From the NCBI RefSeq assembly GCF_024723735.1, contig NZ_JANQDU010000002.1, positions 759,001 through 823,000 on the forward strand: a DNA stretch of 64,000 nt, written 5' to 3'. The notes under the pieces are model-generated. The model saw only the letters and a program-made list of their open reading frames with translations, did not search any database and was not told the origin of the DNA. The position numbers and the translations under genes are program-made. This stretch comes from Frigidibacter sp. ROC022. Lineage in GTDB: Bacteria; Pseudomonadota; Alphaproteobacteria; Rhodobacterales; Rhodobacteraceae. Of the stretch, positions 36,838 through 46,293 are shown piece by piece (the stretch's first letter is position 1; each line of letters starts with the position of its first letter).

Positions 36838-37446
36838 TCAGTCCGCAATCGCCTTGGAGTCGTCGGCAAAGGCCCGTTTCGCCGCCGGGCGATCCCGGCA
36901 GCGAGCCACCCAGTCCTGGATCGCCGGCACCTCCGGGGTCAGCGCGGCCTGCCAGCTGAAGGTCGAGGCGACGATCAGGTCGGCCACGGTATAGCGCTCG
37001 CCGCAGAGATAGGGCGCGGTCTCCAGCGCTGTCCGCAGGCGCCGGGTGGCTTCGGCCATCCCGCGGAAGGTGCGCGCCAGGCCGGGATGCTCGATCCCAA
37101 GCGTCTTGAAGACCACCAGCGGTTCCAGCACATCGCCATACCAGGCCAGCCAGGACAGGTAGCGCCCGCGCATCGGGTCGCCGGGCGGCACACCCAGCCC
37201 GGACTCGGGGAACAACTCGGCCAGATACTGGGCAATCGCGGTGCTCTCCCAGATCTCGACGCCGTCATGGACCAGCATCGGCACCTTGCCCTCGGGATGG
37301 GGATTGGCCGGGTCGGCGCTGCCCGAACCATCGTGGCGGACGACCTGTACCTGCCGGATCGTCACGGCATCCTCGGCGCCGAGTTCGTGGACCAGTTGCA
37401 CCAGTCGGGTCGAGCGGGACATCGGTGCGTGATAGAGGGTGATCAT
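36838..37446 (-). CDS. Glutathione S-transferase family protein
   Basis: A 202-residue GST with thioredoxin-like N-terminal domain (LYHAPMSRSTRLVQLVHELG, catalytic Ser/Arg region; GKVPMLVHDG; ESTAIAQYLAELFP) and helical C-terminal domain. Substrate unknown. Divergent from the WYL-domain regulator 78 nt away, which may control it. Confidence 0.9.
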   Translation of the reverse strand: MITLYHAPMSRSTRLVQLVHELGAEDAVTIRQVQVVRHDGSGSADPANPHPEGKVPMLVHDGVEIWESTAIAQYLAELFPESGLGVPPGDPMRGRYLSWLAWYGDVLEPLVVFKTLGIEHPGLARTFRGMAEATRRLRTALETAPYLCGERYTVADLIVASTFSWQAALTPEVPAIQDWVARCRDRPAAKRAFADDSKAIAD

Positions 37447-37524
37447 GGGGTTGTGCCTTTCCGAAGCGGTTGTGAATGCGGCCGGTTTACGCCTAGGCTC
37501 CTGTCAGTTTCCGTCAGGACCGAA

Positions 37525-38208
37525 ATGTCGAAATCCGATCGCCTGTTCCGCCTGCTGCACCTGCTGCGAACTTTGCCCGCCCCGGTGACGGCGGCGCGGC
37601 TGGCCGGGGAATCGGGGGTTTCGGAGCGGACGCTCTATCGCGATATCGAGACCCTGCGCGCCGGCGGGGCGCTGATCGACGGCGCTCCGGGCTATGGCTA
37701 TACGCTGACCGAAGACCCGGCCCTGCCGCCGCAGATGTTCACCCGGCTGGAAGTCGAGGCGCTGGTGCTGGGGTTGGCCGAGGTGCAGCAGGCCGGCGAC
37801 CGGGAGCTTGTCGATGCGGCCGAGGCGGCGCTGGCCAAGATCGTCGCCACCCTGCCGGACCGGGTCCAGCGGCAGGCGCTGCATTCGGTGTTGCAGGTCT
37901 ACAAATGGAACCGCCCGCCGGCGCCGCCCGCCGCGATCGGGACGATCCGGGAAGCCTGCTGGGAGGAGCGGGCGCTGGATATCACCTATGAGGATGCGCA
38001 GGGGTTCCGCAGCGAACGGCGGGTCTGGCCGCTGTCGGTGGTCTTTCTCGACAACGCGCAGGCCCTGCTGGCCTGGTGCTGCCTGCGGCAGGCGCTGCGC
38101 AAGTTCCTGTTGCAGCGAATCGTCGAGGTCCGCGAGACCGACGAGAGCTTCCGTCCGAAACGGGTGCCCTTGCTGCGCGAGTTCCTGGAGCAGTTGCAGG
38201 GCGGATAG
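37525..38208 (+). CDS. HTH regulator with WYL domain (YafY/PafC type)
   Basis: A 227-residue regulator: N-terminal HTH_11 (SDRLFRLLHLLRTLPAPVTAARLAGESGVSERTLYRDIETL) and a C-terminal WYL-type sensor domain (LDITYEDAQGFRSERRVWPLSVVFLDN) that in other members binds oligonucleotides or small ligands. ATG 37525 gives the typical MSKSDR opening. Likely controls the divergent GST gene. Confidence 0.88.
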   Translation: MSKSDRLFRLLHLLRTLPAPVTAARLAGESGVSERTLYRDIETLRAGGALIDGAPGYGYTLTEDPALPPQMFTRLEVEALVLGLAEVQQAGDRELVDAAEAALAKIVATLPDRVQRQALHSVLQVYKWNRPPAPPAAIGTIREACWEERALDITYEDAQGFRSERRVWPLSVVFLDNAQALLAWCCLRQALRKFLLQRIVEVRETDESFRPKRVPLLREFLEQLQGG

Positions 38209-38224
38209 GGGCCGGGCCCGGAGG

Positions 38225-39328
38225 TCAGCCGATCCGGCCGCCGCCGGTTCCGACCTGGCCGCGATGCAGAAGCAGGTGGTCGGCCAGCACCAGCGCCATC
38301 ATCGCCTCGCCCACCGGCACCGCGCGGATGCCGACACAGGGGTCGTGGCGGCCCTTGGTGACGATCTCGCGCTCGACCCCGTCCACGTCGATGGTCTTGC
38401 GCGGGGTCAGGATCGACGAGGTCGGCTTGACCGCGAAACGCAGGACCACGTCCTGGCCCGAGGAAATGCCGCCCAGGATCCCGCCCGCATGGTTCGAGGA
38501 GAAGACCGGCTTCCCGTCATTGCCCATGAAGATTTCGTCGGCATTGGCGACCCCGGTCAGCGACGCCGCCGCCATGCCTTCGCCGATCTCGACACCCTTG
38601 ACCGCGTTGATCGACATCATCGCCGAGGCCAGATCACTGTCCAACTTGCCGTAAATCGGCGCGCCGAGGCCGGCGGGCACGCCCGAGGCCACCAGTTCGA
38701 TCACCGCGCCGACCGAGTTGCCGTCCTTGCGCAGCCCGTCCAGATAGTCCGACCAATCCTCGGCCGCCGTCGCATCGGGCACCCAGAAGGGGTTGCGCTC
38801 GATCTCGGCCAGGTCGAAGCGGGCGCGGTCGATGTGCCGGTCGCCCATCTGCACCATGTAGCCGGTGATCTTCAGGCCGGGCACCAGCGCCTTGAGCACC
38901 TCGCGCGCCACGCCGCCCGCGGCCACCCGGGCCGCCGTCTCGCGGGCCGAGGAGCGGCCGCCGCCGCGATAGTCCCGCACGCCGTATTTCTGCCAATAGG
39001 TGATGTCGGCATGACCGGGGCGGAAGCTGCGGGCAATCTCGCCATAGTCCCGGGAGCGCTGGTCGGTGTTCTCGATCATCAGCGAGATCGGGGTGCCGGT
39101 GGTCACGCCCTCGAACACGCCCGAGAGAATCCGCACCGCGTCGGCCTCGCGCCGCTGGGTGGTGAATTTCGACTGGCCGGGTTTGCGGCGGTCGAGCCAG
39201 TGCTGCAGCATGGTCTCGTCCAGGGCCACGCCGGGCGGGCAGCCGTCCACCACGGCGCCAAGCGCCGGGCCATGGCTTTCACCCCAGGTGGTCATGCGGA
39301 ACAGATGTCCGAAGCTGTTCAGGCTCAT
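38225..39328 (-). CDS. aroC: Chorismate synthase
   Basis: A 367-residue FMN-dependent enzyme forming chorismate from EPSP. Signatures: [28 protein letters not shown]-type region (seen as [19 protein letters not shown]), [40 protein letters not shown] 39328 has AAGGAG 7 nt upstream. Its 5' region abuts the thiamine riboswitch promoter, back to back. Confidence 0.97.
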   Translation of the reverse strand: MSLNSFGHLFRMTTWGESHGPALGAVVDGCPPGVALDETMLQHWLDRRKPGQSKFTTQRREADAVRILSGVFEGVTTGTPISLMIENTDQRSRDYGEIARSFRPGHADITYWQKYGVRDYRGGGRSSARETAARVAAGGVAREVLKALVPGLKITGYMVQMGDRHIDRARFDLAEIERNPFWVPDATAAEDWSDYLDGLRKDGNSVGAVIELVASGVPAGLGAPIYGKLDSDLASAMMSINAVKGVEIGEGMAAASLTGVANADEIFMGNDGKPVFSSNHAGGILGGISSGQDVVLRFAVKPTSSILTPRKTIDVDGVEREIVTKGRHDPCVGIRAVPVGEAMMALVLADHLLLHRGQVGTGGGRIG

Positions 39329-39387
39329 GTCGGGCTCCTTCTGCGCGGGCATAGCCATGCAAGCGGCCTGTCGCAACGCCTTTCCTC

Positions 39388-39416
39388 TTGCCGAGGTCGC
39401 GACTTCGCCCTAACTC
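39388..39416 (+). promoter_or_regulatory. Promoter of thiBPQ
   Basis: TTGCCG (39388-39393), 17-nt spacer, TAACTC (39411-39416). Transcription would begin about 39423, right at the first conserved bases of the TPP aptamer. Confidence 0.45.
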
Positions 39417-39424
39417 TTGCCCTA

Positions 39425-39512
39425 CCTCGGGGTGCTCCTTCCGGAGCTGAGATGCGCAAGCGAACCCGTCGAACCTGAACCGGCTAGCACCGGCGGAGGG
39501 AAGGTGAGCGTC
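39425..39512 (+). ncRNA. TPP riboswitch (THI element)
   Basis: Conserved aptamer blocks are present in order: CTCGGGGTGC, CTGAGATG, then AACCCGTCGAACCTGAAC, GGCTAGCACCGGCG and GAGGGAAGG. This is the thiamine-diphosphate riboswitch upstream of thiamine genes. A possible expression platform follows: CCTCC at 39515-39519 can pair with the thiB ribosome site GGAGG (39536-39540), or instead with GGAGG in the aptamer's 3' strand (39495-39499). That would give translational shut-off when TPP is bound. Confidence 0.93.
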
Positions 39513-39545
39513 AGCCTCCTTTACCCCTTTGCCACGGAGGATCTG

Positions 39546-40553
39546 ATGAAAGCCAAACCGATTGCCTATACCTTTGCAGCCCTGACCCTTGCGTCATGGA
39601 CCGCCCCCGCCATCGCGCAGGACAAGCCCGTCCTGACCGTGATGACCTATGACAGCTTCGCCGCCGAATGGGGCCCCGGACCGCAGATCGAGAGCCGGTT
39701 CGAGGCCGAATGCGGCTGTGACCTGCGTTTCGTGACCGCGGGCGACGGTGCCGCGCTGTTGTCGCGGTTGCGGCTGGAAGGCAGCCGGACCGAGACCGAC
39801 GTGGTGCTGGGGCTGGACACCTCGCTGACCCATGCGGCGCGCGAGACCGGGCTGTTCGCGCCGCATGAGGGGGCACCGGTGGCCTATGACCTGCCGGTGG
39901 AATGGCAGGACGATACCTTCCTGCCCTATGACTGGGGCTATTTCGCCTTTGTCTACGACAAGACCCGGTTGAGCACGCCGCCCGGGGATTTCGAGGCACT
40001 GGCGGCGTCGAACCTGCGGATCGTCATTCAGGACCCGCGCTCGTCCACGCCGGGGCTGGGGCTGCTCTTGTGGGTCAAGGCGGCCTATGGCGACCGGGCC
40101 GCCGACATCTGGACCGGGCTGGCCGACAACATCGTCACCGTCACCAAGGGCTGGACCGAGGCCTACAACCTGTTCCTCGACGGCGAGGCCGACATGGTGC
40201 TGAGCTACACCACCTCGCCCGCCTATCACCTGATCGCGGAGTCAGACCCTGACAAGGACGCCGTGGCCTTTGCCGAAGGCAATTACCTGCAGGTCGAAGT
40301 GGCCGCGAAGGTCGCCTCGACCGATCAGCCGGAGCTGGCCGACCGGTTTCTGGACTTCATGTCCAGTGATGCCTTTCAGGAAGTGATCCCGACCACCAAC
40401 TGGATGTATCCCGCCGTCACGCCCGAGGCCGGGTTGCCGGACGGGTTCGAGACCTTGACGGTGCCTTCCAAGGCGCTGCTGCTCGACCCGGAAGAGGCGG
40501 CGGCCAAGCGCGACGCGGCGCTGGACGAATGGCGCAACGCGCTCAGCCAATAG
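39546..40553 (+). CDS. thiB: Thiamine ABC transporter, periplasmic binding protein
   Basis: A 335-residue secreted binding protein: signal peptide ending PAIAQ-DKP, then LTVMTYDSF (the ThiB opening), DVVLGLDTSL, YDWGYFAFVYDK and DPRSSTPGLGLLLWVKAAYG. It captures thiamine or its phosphates in the periplasm. ATG 39546 has GGAGG 5 nt upstream and sits behind the TPP riboswitch. The start of thiP lies inside its last 25 nt. Confidence 0.95.
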   Translation: MKAKPIAYTFAALTLASWTAPAIAQDKPVLTVMTYDSFAAEWGPGPQIESRFEAECGCDLRFVTAGDGAALLSRLRLEGSRTETDVVLGLDTSLTHAARETGLFAPHEGAPVAYDLPVEWQDDTFLPYDWGYFAFVYDKTRLSTPPGDFEALAASNLRIVIQDPRSSTPGLGLLLWVKAAYGDRAADIWTGLADNIVTVTKGWTEAYNLFLDGEADMVLSYTTSPAYHLIAESDPDKDAVAFAEGNYLQVEVAAKVASTDQPELADRFLDFMSSDAFQEVIPTTNWMYPAVTPEAGLPDGFETLTVPSKALLLDPEEAAAKRDAALDEWRNALSQ

Positions 40554-42151
40554 CCCTGCGGTTGGCGGCCGGTGCTGCGGCGCTGGCCGTCGTGGCGCTG
40601 GTCTTCGGCACGCTGGCGGCGGTGGCTCTGCGGGCCGAATCCGGCGCAAGGCTGATCTCTGCCGATTGGGCCGCGGCCCGGTTCACGGTGTTTCAGGCGG
40701 CGTTGTCGGCGCTCATCAGCGCGGCGCTGGCGGTGCCGGTGGCCCGGGCCCTGTCGCGGCGGCGGTTCTTCGGGCGGCGGGCGCTGATCCTGGCCCTCGG
40801 CGCGCCCTTCATCCTGCCGGTCATCGTCGCGGTCTTCGGTCTGCTGGCGGTGTTCGGCCGCAACGGTTTGCTGAACCTGGCGCTGGAAACACTGGGAACT
40901 CCGGTGGTCGACGAGCTGGGCCGTCAGGGCATCCTGCTGGCCGGGCATGTGTTTCAACTGCCGCTCTTCGATCTCTACGGCATTCAGGGAGTCCTGCTGG
41001 CACATGTCTTCTTCAACCTGCCGCTGGCGACGCGGCTGCTGTTGCAGGGCTGGCAGCGGATTCCGGCGGAAAGCTTCCGGCTGGCCGCCTCGCTGTCCCT
41101 GAACGACCGGCAGCAGTTCCGGGTGATCGAACTGCCGATGCTGCGGGCGACGCTGCCGGGGGTCCTGGTGGTGGTGTTCCTGCTTTGCCTGACCAGCTTT
41201 GCCGTGGTCCTGACCCTGGGCGGCGGGCCGCGGGCCACCACGATCGAACTGGCGATCTACCAGGCCTTCCGGTTCGATTTCGACCTCGGGCGGGCCGCGC
41301 TGCTGGCGCTGATCCAGGTCGGGATCGGGCTGGGCGCGGCGCTGCTGGCGCTGGCAGTCGGGCAGCGGGCCGCCGGCCAGGGCCTCGACCGGGTGGTGCT
41401 GCGATGGGACGGGCGCGGCTGGCGTCGTTACACCGATGCGCTGCTGCTGCTGCTGACCGCCCTGTTCATCGGCCTGCCGCTGGCGATGACCGCGATTCGC
41501 GGCTGGGCGGGGCTGTCCGGGCTGTCGGTCGGCCTTTGGGCGGCGGTGCTGCGCTCGGTCCTCGTGGCCCTGGGCGCGACGGCTCTGACGCTGCTGCTGG
41601 CCCTGCCGCTGGCCCTGCGGATCGGTGCCGCCTCGGCCCGGCCCGGCGCCCGGCTGGTCGAAGCCCTCGGCACCCTGAGCATCGCGGCCTCGCCGCTGGT
41701 GCTGGGCACCGGCCTGTTCCTGATCCTGAACCCGTTCCTGGACCCGATGGCCTGGGCGCTGCCGCTGACGGCCGTGGTCAATGCACTGATGGCGCTGCCC
41801 TTCGCGCTGCGGGCGCTGGTTCCGGCCGCGACCGAGGCGCAGCGGCGCTTTGACCGGCTGTCGGAAAGCCTGAACCTGCCCGCAGGCACCCGGCTGCGCC
41901 ATGTCCTGCTGCCGCGGCTGCGCGCGCCGCTGGGCTTTGCCCTGGGGCTGACGGCGGCGCTGTCGGCGGGCGATCTCGGGGTGGTGGCGCTGTTTGCCGA
42001 TCCGAACCGCGCCACCCTGCCGATGGAGATGTACCGGCTGATGGGCGCCTATCGCAACGACGAGGCGGCGGCTGCCGCGCTGCTGCTGGTGGCGCTGGCC
42101 TTCGGCCTGTTCTGGGTCTTCGAAAGGATCGGGCGCCATGCTGACACTTGA
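40529..42151 (+). CDS. thiP: Thiamine ABC transporter permease
   Basis: A 540-residue double-length permease with about twelve helices and two EAA-type loops (GWQRIPAESFRLAASLSLND and the second RLSESLNLPAGTRLRHVLLPRL). Length and fusion of two permease units match ThiP. ATG 40529 overlaps thiB by 25 nt and the gene overlaps thiQ by 14 nt, so the three are tightly coupled under the riboswitch. Confidence 0.95.
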   Translation: MAQRAQPIALRLAAGAAALAVVALVFGTLAAVALRAESGARLISADWAAARFTVFQAALSALISAALAVPVARALSRRRFFGRRALILALGAPFILPVIVAVFGLLAVFGRNGLLNLALETLGTPVVDELGRQGILLAGHVFQLPLFDLYGIQGVLLAHVFFNLPLATRLLLQGWQRIPAESFRLAASLSLNDRQQFRVIELPMLRATLPGVLVVVFLLCLTSFAVVLTLGGGPRATTIELAIYQAFRFDFDLGRAALLALIQVGIGLGAALLALAVGQRAAGQGLDRVVLRWDGRGWRRYTDALLLLLTALFIGLPLAMTAIRGWAGLSGLSVGLWAAVLRSVLVALGATALTLLLALPLALRIGAASARPGARLVEALGTLSIAASPLVLGTGLFLILNPFLDPMAWALPLTAVVNALMALPFALRALVPAATEAQRRFDRLSESLNLPAGTRLRHVLLPRLRAPLGFALGLTAALSAGDLGVVALFADPNRATLPMEMYRLMGAYRNDEAAAAALLLVALAFGLFWVFERIGRHADT

Positions 42152-42836
42152 ACGGCTGCATCTGCGGCAGGGTGATTTCACCCTGGATGCCGATCTGGGT
42201 GTCGGGGCCGGGGCACGGGTGGCGGTTCTGGGCCCGTCCGGAGCCGGCAAATCGACCCTGTTGATGGCGATCGGCGGCTATCTGGCGCCGGACTCGGGGC
42301 GGGTTCTCTGGGACGGGCAGGACATCACCGGCCTGCCGCCGGGCGACCGGCCGCTGACGACGCTGTTCCAGGACATCAACCTGTTCCCGCATCTGACCGT
42401 GTTCCAGAACGTCGCGCTTGGCATTTCGCCCCGGATGCGACCCACGGCCGAGCAATCGCGCCGGATCGGCGCGGCGTTGGCCGAGGTCGGCCTGGCCGGG
42501 CTGGGGCAACGCCTGCCGCGCGACCTGTCGGGGGGGCAGCAGAGCCGCGTCGCTCTGGCCCGGGCCCTGTTGCGGGCGCGGCCGTTGCTGTTGCTGGACG
42601 AGCCCTTCTCGGCCCTCGGCCCGGCGCTGAAGACCGAGATGCTGGGGGTTCTGGAAGAGGTGCTCGACCGCACCCGAGCGACCCTCCTGATGGTGACGCA
42701 TGATCCGGCCGACGCGCGCGCGATCTGTCCGCAGACGATCACGGTGCTGGACGGGGTGGCGGCGGCCCCCGAAGACACGGCGGCACTGCTGGCCGACCCG
42801 CCGGCCGCGCTGCGTGCCTATCTGGGAACGCCCTAG
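42138..42836 (+). CDS. thiQ: Thiamine ABC transporter ATP-binding protein
   Basis: A 232-residue ABC ATPase: Walker A GPSGAGKSTLL, Q-loop LFQDINLFPHL, signature LSGGQQSRVALARALL, Walker B LLLLDEPFSAL, switch His in VTHDPADA. Powers ThiBP. Its TAG stop shares a CTAG with the convergent transporter gene. Confidence 0.95.
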   Translation: MLTLERLHLRQGDFTLDADLGVGAGARVAVLGPSGAGKSTLLMAIGGYLAPDSGRVLWDGQDITGLPPGDRPLTTLFQDINLFPHLTVFQNVALGISPRMRPTAEQSRRIGAALAEVGLAGLGQRLPRDLSGGQQSRVALARALLRARPLLLLDEPFSALGPALKTEMLGVLEEVLDRTRATLLMVTHDPADARAICPQTITVLDGVAAAPEDTAALLADPPAALRAYLGTP

Positions 42837-43753
42837 CCTTCGGGGCCGCGGGCCGCGCGCTGGTTGCGCCGGTCGAGGCCCAGCTGATGTTCGCGCAGGA
42901 TCACCAGCACGCCTGCCAGGATCACCAGCGCCGCGCCGCCGATCGTGGTCCAGGTCGGAATCTCGGAGAACACGAAATAACCAATCAGCAGGGCCAGGAG
43001 CATCGAGGTATATTCGAAGGGCGCGATGACCGAGACATCGGCGTATTTGTACGAGGCGGTCAGCAGGATCTGCCCGATGCCGCCCAGAATGCCGGCGCTG
43101 ACCAGCATCAGCGTCACCGCGGGCGCGGGCCAGACCCAGCCCCAGGGCAGGGTCAACAGCGCCATGACCGAGGAGGTGACCGAGAAATAGAACACGATGG
43201 CCGTGGTCGATTCGGTCCGCACCATGCTGCGCACGAAGACCTGTGCCAGGGCCGAGACGAAAGCCGCCGCCAGCGCCACCACCGCGCCGAGCGTCTGGCG
43301 CAGGTCCTGCTCGCCGCCCAGGGTCGAGATTCGCGGCGACAGCACGATCAGCACCCCGAGCAACCCCAGGGCCACCGCGCTGAGCCGGAAGATGCGGACC
43401 CGTTCGCCCAGGAACATCGCCGCGAAGATGACGACCAGCACGGGCGCGGCATAGCCGATGGCCGTCACTTCCGGCAGCGGCAGCAGGCCCAGGGCGGTGA
43501 AGCTGAGCGCCATGCCGGTGGTGCCCAGCAGACCGCGCCAGACATGCTTCATCGGGTCTTTCGTGGTCAGGCCGTCGTTCAGATGGCCGGTATAGACCAG
43601 CCAGACGAGAATCACCGGGATGGCGAAGAAGGAGCGGAAGAACACCATCTGGCCCGGCGGCACCGAGGCGGCGCTGGCCTTGATCAGCGAGGCCATGACC
43701 ACCAGAAAGGTGACCGACAGGGCCTTGTAGGAAATCGCGCGAAGAGGTTGCAT
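42833..43753 (-). CDS. DMT-superfamily (EamA) transporter
   Basis: A 306-residue ten-helix EamA protein (SLIKASAASVPPGQMVFFRSF; SVIAPFEYTSMLLALLIGY in the second repeat), close in layout to RhaT/YdcZ-like and S-adenosylmethionine-type exporters of alphaproteobacteria. Substrate unknown. ATG 43753. The last codon region interlocks with thiQ through CTAG. Confidence 0.9.
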   Translation of the reverse strand: MQPLRAISYKALSVTFLVVMASLIKASAASVPPGQMVFFRSFFAIPVILVWLVYTGHLNDGLTTKDPMKHVWRGLLGTTGMALSFTALGLLPLPEVTAIGYAAPVLVVIFAAMFLGERVRIFRLSAVALGLLGVLIVLSPRISTLGGEQDLRQTLGAVVALAAAFVSALAQVFVRSMVRTESTTAIVFYFSVTSSVMALLTLPWGWVWPAPAVTLMLVSAGILGGIGQILLTASYKYADVSVIAPFEYTSMLLALLIGYFVFSEIPTWTTIGGAALVILAGVLVILREHQLGLDRRNQRAARGPEG

Positions 43754-43847
43754 CGGGCGCGACCCTAGCTGCCCGCACAGGGGCAGCAAGGGCAAACCGC
43801 GCCCGGCGACGCCTCTGGGCGTCAGTCAGTGAGGCTAGGCAGCGCTG

Positions 43848-44045
43848 TCAGAGCCCGCCGGCGCTGCGCTCGATCCGGGCGAAATATGCGGCCCGGGCGC
43901 TGTCCTTGCGGTCCCTTGGGCGCTGGCGCAGCAGCCGCGCCGCCCTGCTCGACCCTTCCGGGCCGTTCAGCCGCTCGATCTCGGCGAACCGTTCGGCGCG
44001 GCTTCCGTCCTCGGGGCGGCTGCGATCCAGGATATGTTTCGACAT
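43848..44045 (-). CDS. Small charged hypothetical protein
   Basis: A 65-residue, highly charged, Arg-rich protein with no hydrophobic segment (KHILDRSRPEDGSRAERFAE, later ARLLRQRPRDRKDSARAAYF). A very good ribosome site, GGAGG 7 nt before ATG 44045, and codon use like the neighbours support translation. No family recognised; nucleic-acid or ribosome binding is conceivable from charge alone. Confidence 0.55.
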   Translation of the reverse strand: MSKHILDRSRPEDGSRAERFAEIERLNGPEGSSRAARLLRQRPRDRKDSARAAYFARIERSAGGL

Positions 44046-44130
44046 CGGTATACCTCCGTCCTTTCTGCGGGGCCGTGGCCCCGGGAAACTCAAGATAGGT
44101 CCGATGTGGCCATTCTCCAACACTTTTGCG

Positions 44131-45168
44131 TCAAGCGAGGCGATCCACCGCCCATCGGGCTGCGTCGGCGACCGGCGGGTCGGGGTCGTCCAGCAGCGCC
44201 TGGGCAGCCGGTTTCAGCCTTTTCAGACCCGAATTTCCGATGGCATAGAGAACATTCCGCACGAAACGGTCGCGACCGATCCGCTTGATCGGCGAGCCCG
44301 AGAAATGCTGCCGGAACGCGGCATCGTCGAGGCCGGCCAGCTCGTCCAGCCGGGGAGCCACCAGATCGTCGCGGGCGGCGTATTTCGCCTCGCTGGCGGC
44401 CCGGGCGAACTTGTTCCAGGGGCAGACGGCAAGGCAATCGTCGCAGCCATAGATATGGTTGCCCATTCTGGCCCGCAGTTCCGGCGCCACCTGCCCGCGA
44501 TGTTCGATGGTCAGGTAGGAGATGCAGCGCCGCGCGTCGAGTTGATAGGGCGCCGGAAAGGCGCCGGTGGGGCAGATGTCGAGACAGGCGGTGCAATTGC
44601 CGCAATGCGAGCTTTCGGGCGCGTCGGGCGGCAGCTCGTGGGTGGTGAAGAGCGCGCCGAGGAAGAACCAGCTTCCCAGCTCGCGCGACAGCAGATTGGT
44701 GTGCTTCCCCTGCCAGCCCAGCCCCGCCGCCTGCGCCAGCGGCTTTTCCATCACCGGCGCGGTATCGACGAAGACCTTGATCTCGCCGCCGGCCTGCTCG
44801 ATCAGCCAGCGGCCCAGACGCTTGAGCCTGGCCTTCAGGACGTCGTGATAGTCGCGGCGCCTTGCATAGACCGAGATCGTCGCCCGATCCGGCATGTCCA
44901 GTGTCTGCAAAGGGTCTTCCCGCGGCGTGTAGAGCTCTGCCAGCATCACCACCGAGCGGGCCTCGGGCCAGAGCGCGTCGGGCGCGCCGCGCCAGTGCAT
45001 CCGCTCGGCCATCCAGCCCATCTGCCCGTGCCGCCCGGCATCGACATAGGCGGCCAGCCGCGCGGCGGCCTCGGGGATCGCGTCGGGCCGGGTCACCCGC
45101 GCAGCGGCAAAGCCTTCGGTCCTGGCCTGGGCCAGCAATCGCTGTTTCAGGGGCGCGGGGTCATCCAT
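44131..45168 (-). CDS. queG: Epoxyqueuosine reductase QueG
   Basis: A 345-residue cobalamin- and iron-sulfur-dependent reductase making queuosine in tRNA from epoxyqueuosine. Two [4Fe-4S] motifs: [16 protein letters not shown] and [30 protein letters not shown] and [17 protein letters not shown] are typical. The start is uncertain between ATG 45168 and 45180. Near 44901-44920 a run of rare codons (CCT TTG CAG ACA) forms a copy of the dispersed motif. Confidence 0.93.
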   Translation of the reverse strand: MDDPAPLKQRLLAQARTEGFAAARVTRPDAIPEAAARLAAYVDAGRHGQMGWMAERMHWRGAPDALWPEARSVVMLAELYTPREDPLQTLDMPDRATISVYARRRDYHDVLKARLKRLGRWLIEQAGGEIKVFVDTAPVMEKPLAQAAGLGWQGKHTNLLSRELGSWFFLGALFTTHELPPDAPESSHCGNCTACLDICPTGAFPAPYQLDARRCISYLTIEHRGQVAPELRARMGNHIYGCDDCLAVCPWNKFARAASEAKYAARDDLVAPRLDELAGLDDAAFRQHFSGSPIKRIGRDRFVRNVLYAIGNSGLKRLKPAAQALLDDPDPPVADAARWAVDRLA

Positions 45169-45258
45169 CGCCGCCACCATAGAGGCGCCATCGGCGCCAG
45201 CAAGCTTCCCAAAGCCCCGGCGCGCCCCCATATTGGTTGAAATACCGGAAAGGATGTC

Positions 45259-45501
45259 ATGCCGCTCATCGCTCTCATCATCATCGGAGCCGCCGCCGGG
45301 TTCATCGCAACCCGGCTGATGAACCTGCAAAGCGATCTGATCACCACCATCGCGATCGGCATCTTCGGGGCCCTGATCGGCGGGCTGGTCCTGCGGGTGC
45401 TGCTGACGATCACCGGCTGGGCGGCCGGCTTTGTCGGGGCGGTCCTGGGGGCGATGCTGCTGATCTGGGCCTGGCGCACCTATGGTCCGCGCCGCCGCTG
45501 A
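45259..45501 (+). CDS. GlsB/YeaQ/YmgE-type small membrane protein
   Basis: An 80-residue hydrophobic protein with three membrane segments and Gly-rich spacing ([50 protein letters not shown]), as in the transglycosylase-associated/GlsB stress family. Function unknown; often induced by envelope stress. AAGGA lies 6-7 nt before the ATG. Confidence 0.8.
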   Translation: MPLIALIIIGAAAGFIATRLMNLQSDLITTIAIGIFGALIGGLVLRVLLTITGWAAGFVGAVLGAMLLIWAWRTYGPRRR

Positions 45502-45623
45502 CGGCATCTGACGGGAGGGTCCCGGCAAGAGGTCCGCCATGCCGCGATTCACTGGATCGCTCGCGCCAGCGCCGCACCCGGCCCGGTACAACCGTGGCTA
45601 CCCGTGCCGCTTTGGCCTTTTCA

Positions 45624-45643
45624 GTGTCTCACAAGGGAATTTC
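45624..45643 (+). repeat. Dispersed motif copy in an intergenic region
   Basis: GTGTCTCACAAGGGAATTTC fits the consensus exactly and lies in the 185-nt gap between the GlsB-type gene and rnhA, where no gene or other element is seen. Being non-coding, it shows the motif is not a protein-level repeat. Confidence 0.5.
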
Positions 45644-45686
45644 GGGGTGATTTCCCGCGCGATGCGGGCCTGCCCCGAGGCTCTGG

Positions 45687-46139
45687 CTAGGATTTGAACG
45701 GCGCCATACCGGCCCGCGCCAGTTCATCCGCGCGTTCGTTCTCGGCATGGCCGGCATGGCCCTTGATCCAGGCCCAGGTGACGTCATGGCGCTGCCGGGC
45801 GGCGTCGAGCCTTTGCCAGAGATCGGCGTTCTTCACCTCCTTGCGGCTCGCGGTGCGCCAGCCGTTGCGCTTCCAGCCGTGAATCCACTGGGTCACGCCG
45901 TTCTTCACATAGGCGCTGTCGGTCACCACGGTGATCGCCGACTCGCGCGACAGGCTTTCCAGGGCCGCAATCGCCGCCATCAGCTCCATCCGGTTGTTGG
46001 TGGTCAGCGGCTCGCCGCCGGACAGTTCGCGCTCTTTCACGATCTCGTCGCCCTCGCGGGCCAGCAGCAGCACGCCCCATCCGCCCGGGCCGGGATTGCC
46101 GGAACAGGCGCCATCGGTATAGGCGAAGAGGTCAGGCAT
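45687..46139 (-). CDS. rnhA: Ribonuclease HI
   Basis: A 150-residue RNase H that removes RNA from RNA-DNA hybrids. Catalytic residues are visible: Asp9 in [11 protein letters not shown], Glu in NNRMELMAA, Asp in VVTDSAYV, and Asp in ERADELAR. The basic handle [11 protein letters not shown] is present. ATG 46139 overlaps a possible upstream small ORF. Confidence 0.97.
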   Translation of the reverse strand: MPDLFAYTDGACSGNPGPGGWGVLLLAREGDEIVKERELSGGEPLTTNNRMELMAAIAALESLSRESAITVVTDSAYVKNGVTQWIHGWKRNGWRTASRKEVKNADLWQRLDAARQRHDVTWAWIKGHAGHAENERADELARAGMAPFKS

Positions 46140-46254
46140 CGGTCAGCAGCGCCTCAAGTTTCAGGATCGTGATCGGGCGGCCGTCATAGCCCCTGCCCGC
46201 GCCATGCGAAACCCCGGAGATGCTGAAGCCGCGCCGGCCCGGCAGTGCCGTCAT
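46132..46254 (-). CDS. Possible small ORF between lysE-type gene and rnhA
   Basis: A 40-codon frame from ATG 46254 ([20 protein letters not shown], then [13 protein letters not shown]) with high third-position G+C ends inside the rnhA start. A second frame opens at ATG 46297, overlapping the LysE stop (ATGA), with [16 protein letters not shown], but closes at 46184. One short gene split by a frameshift could explain both. No family recognised. Confidence 0.3.
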   Translation of the reverse strand: MTALPGRRGFSISGVSHGAGRGYDGRPITILKLEALLTDA

Positions 46255-46293
46255 CCCGGCCCAGCCGGTCGCGCACGGTCTCGGGGTCGGCGT

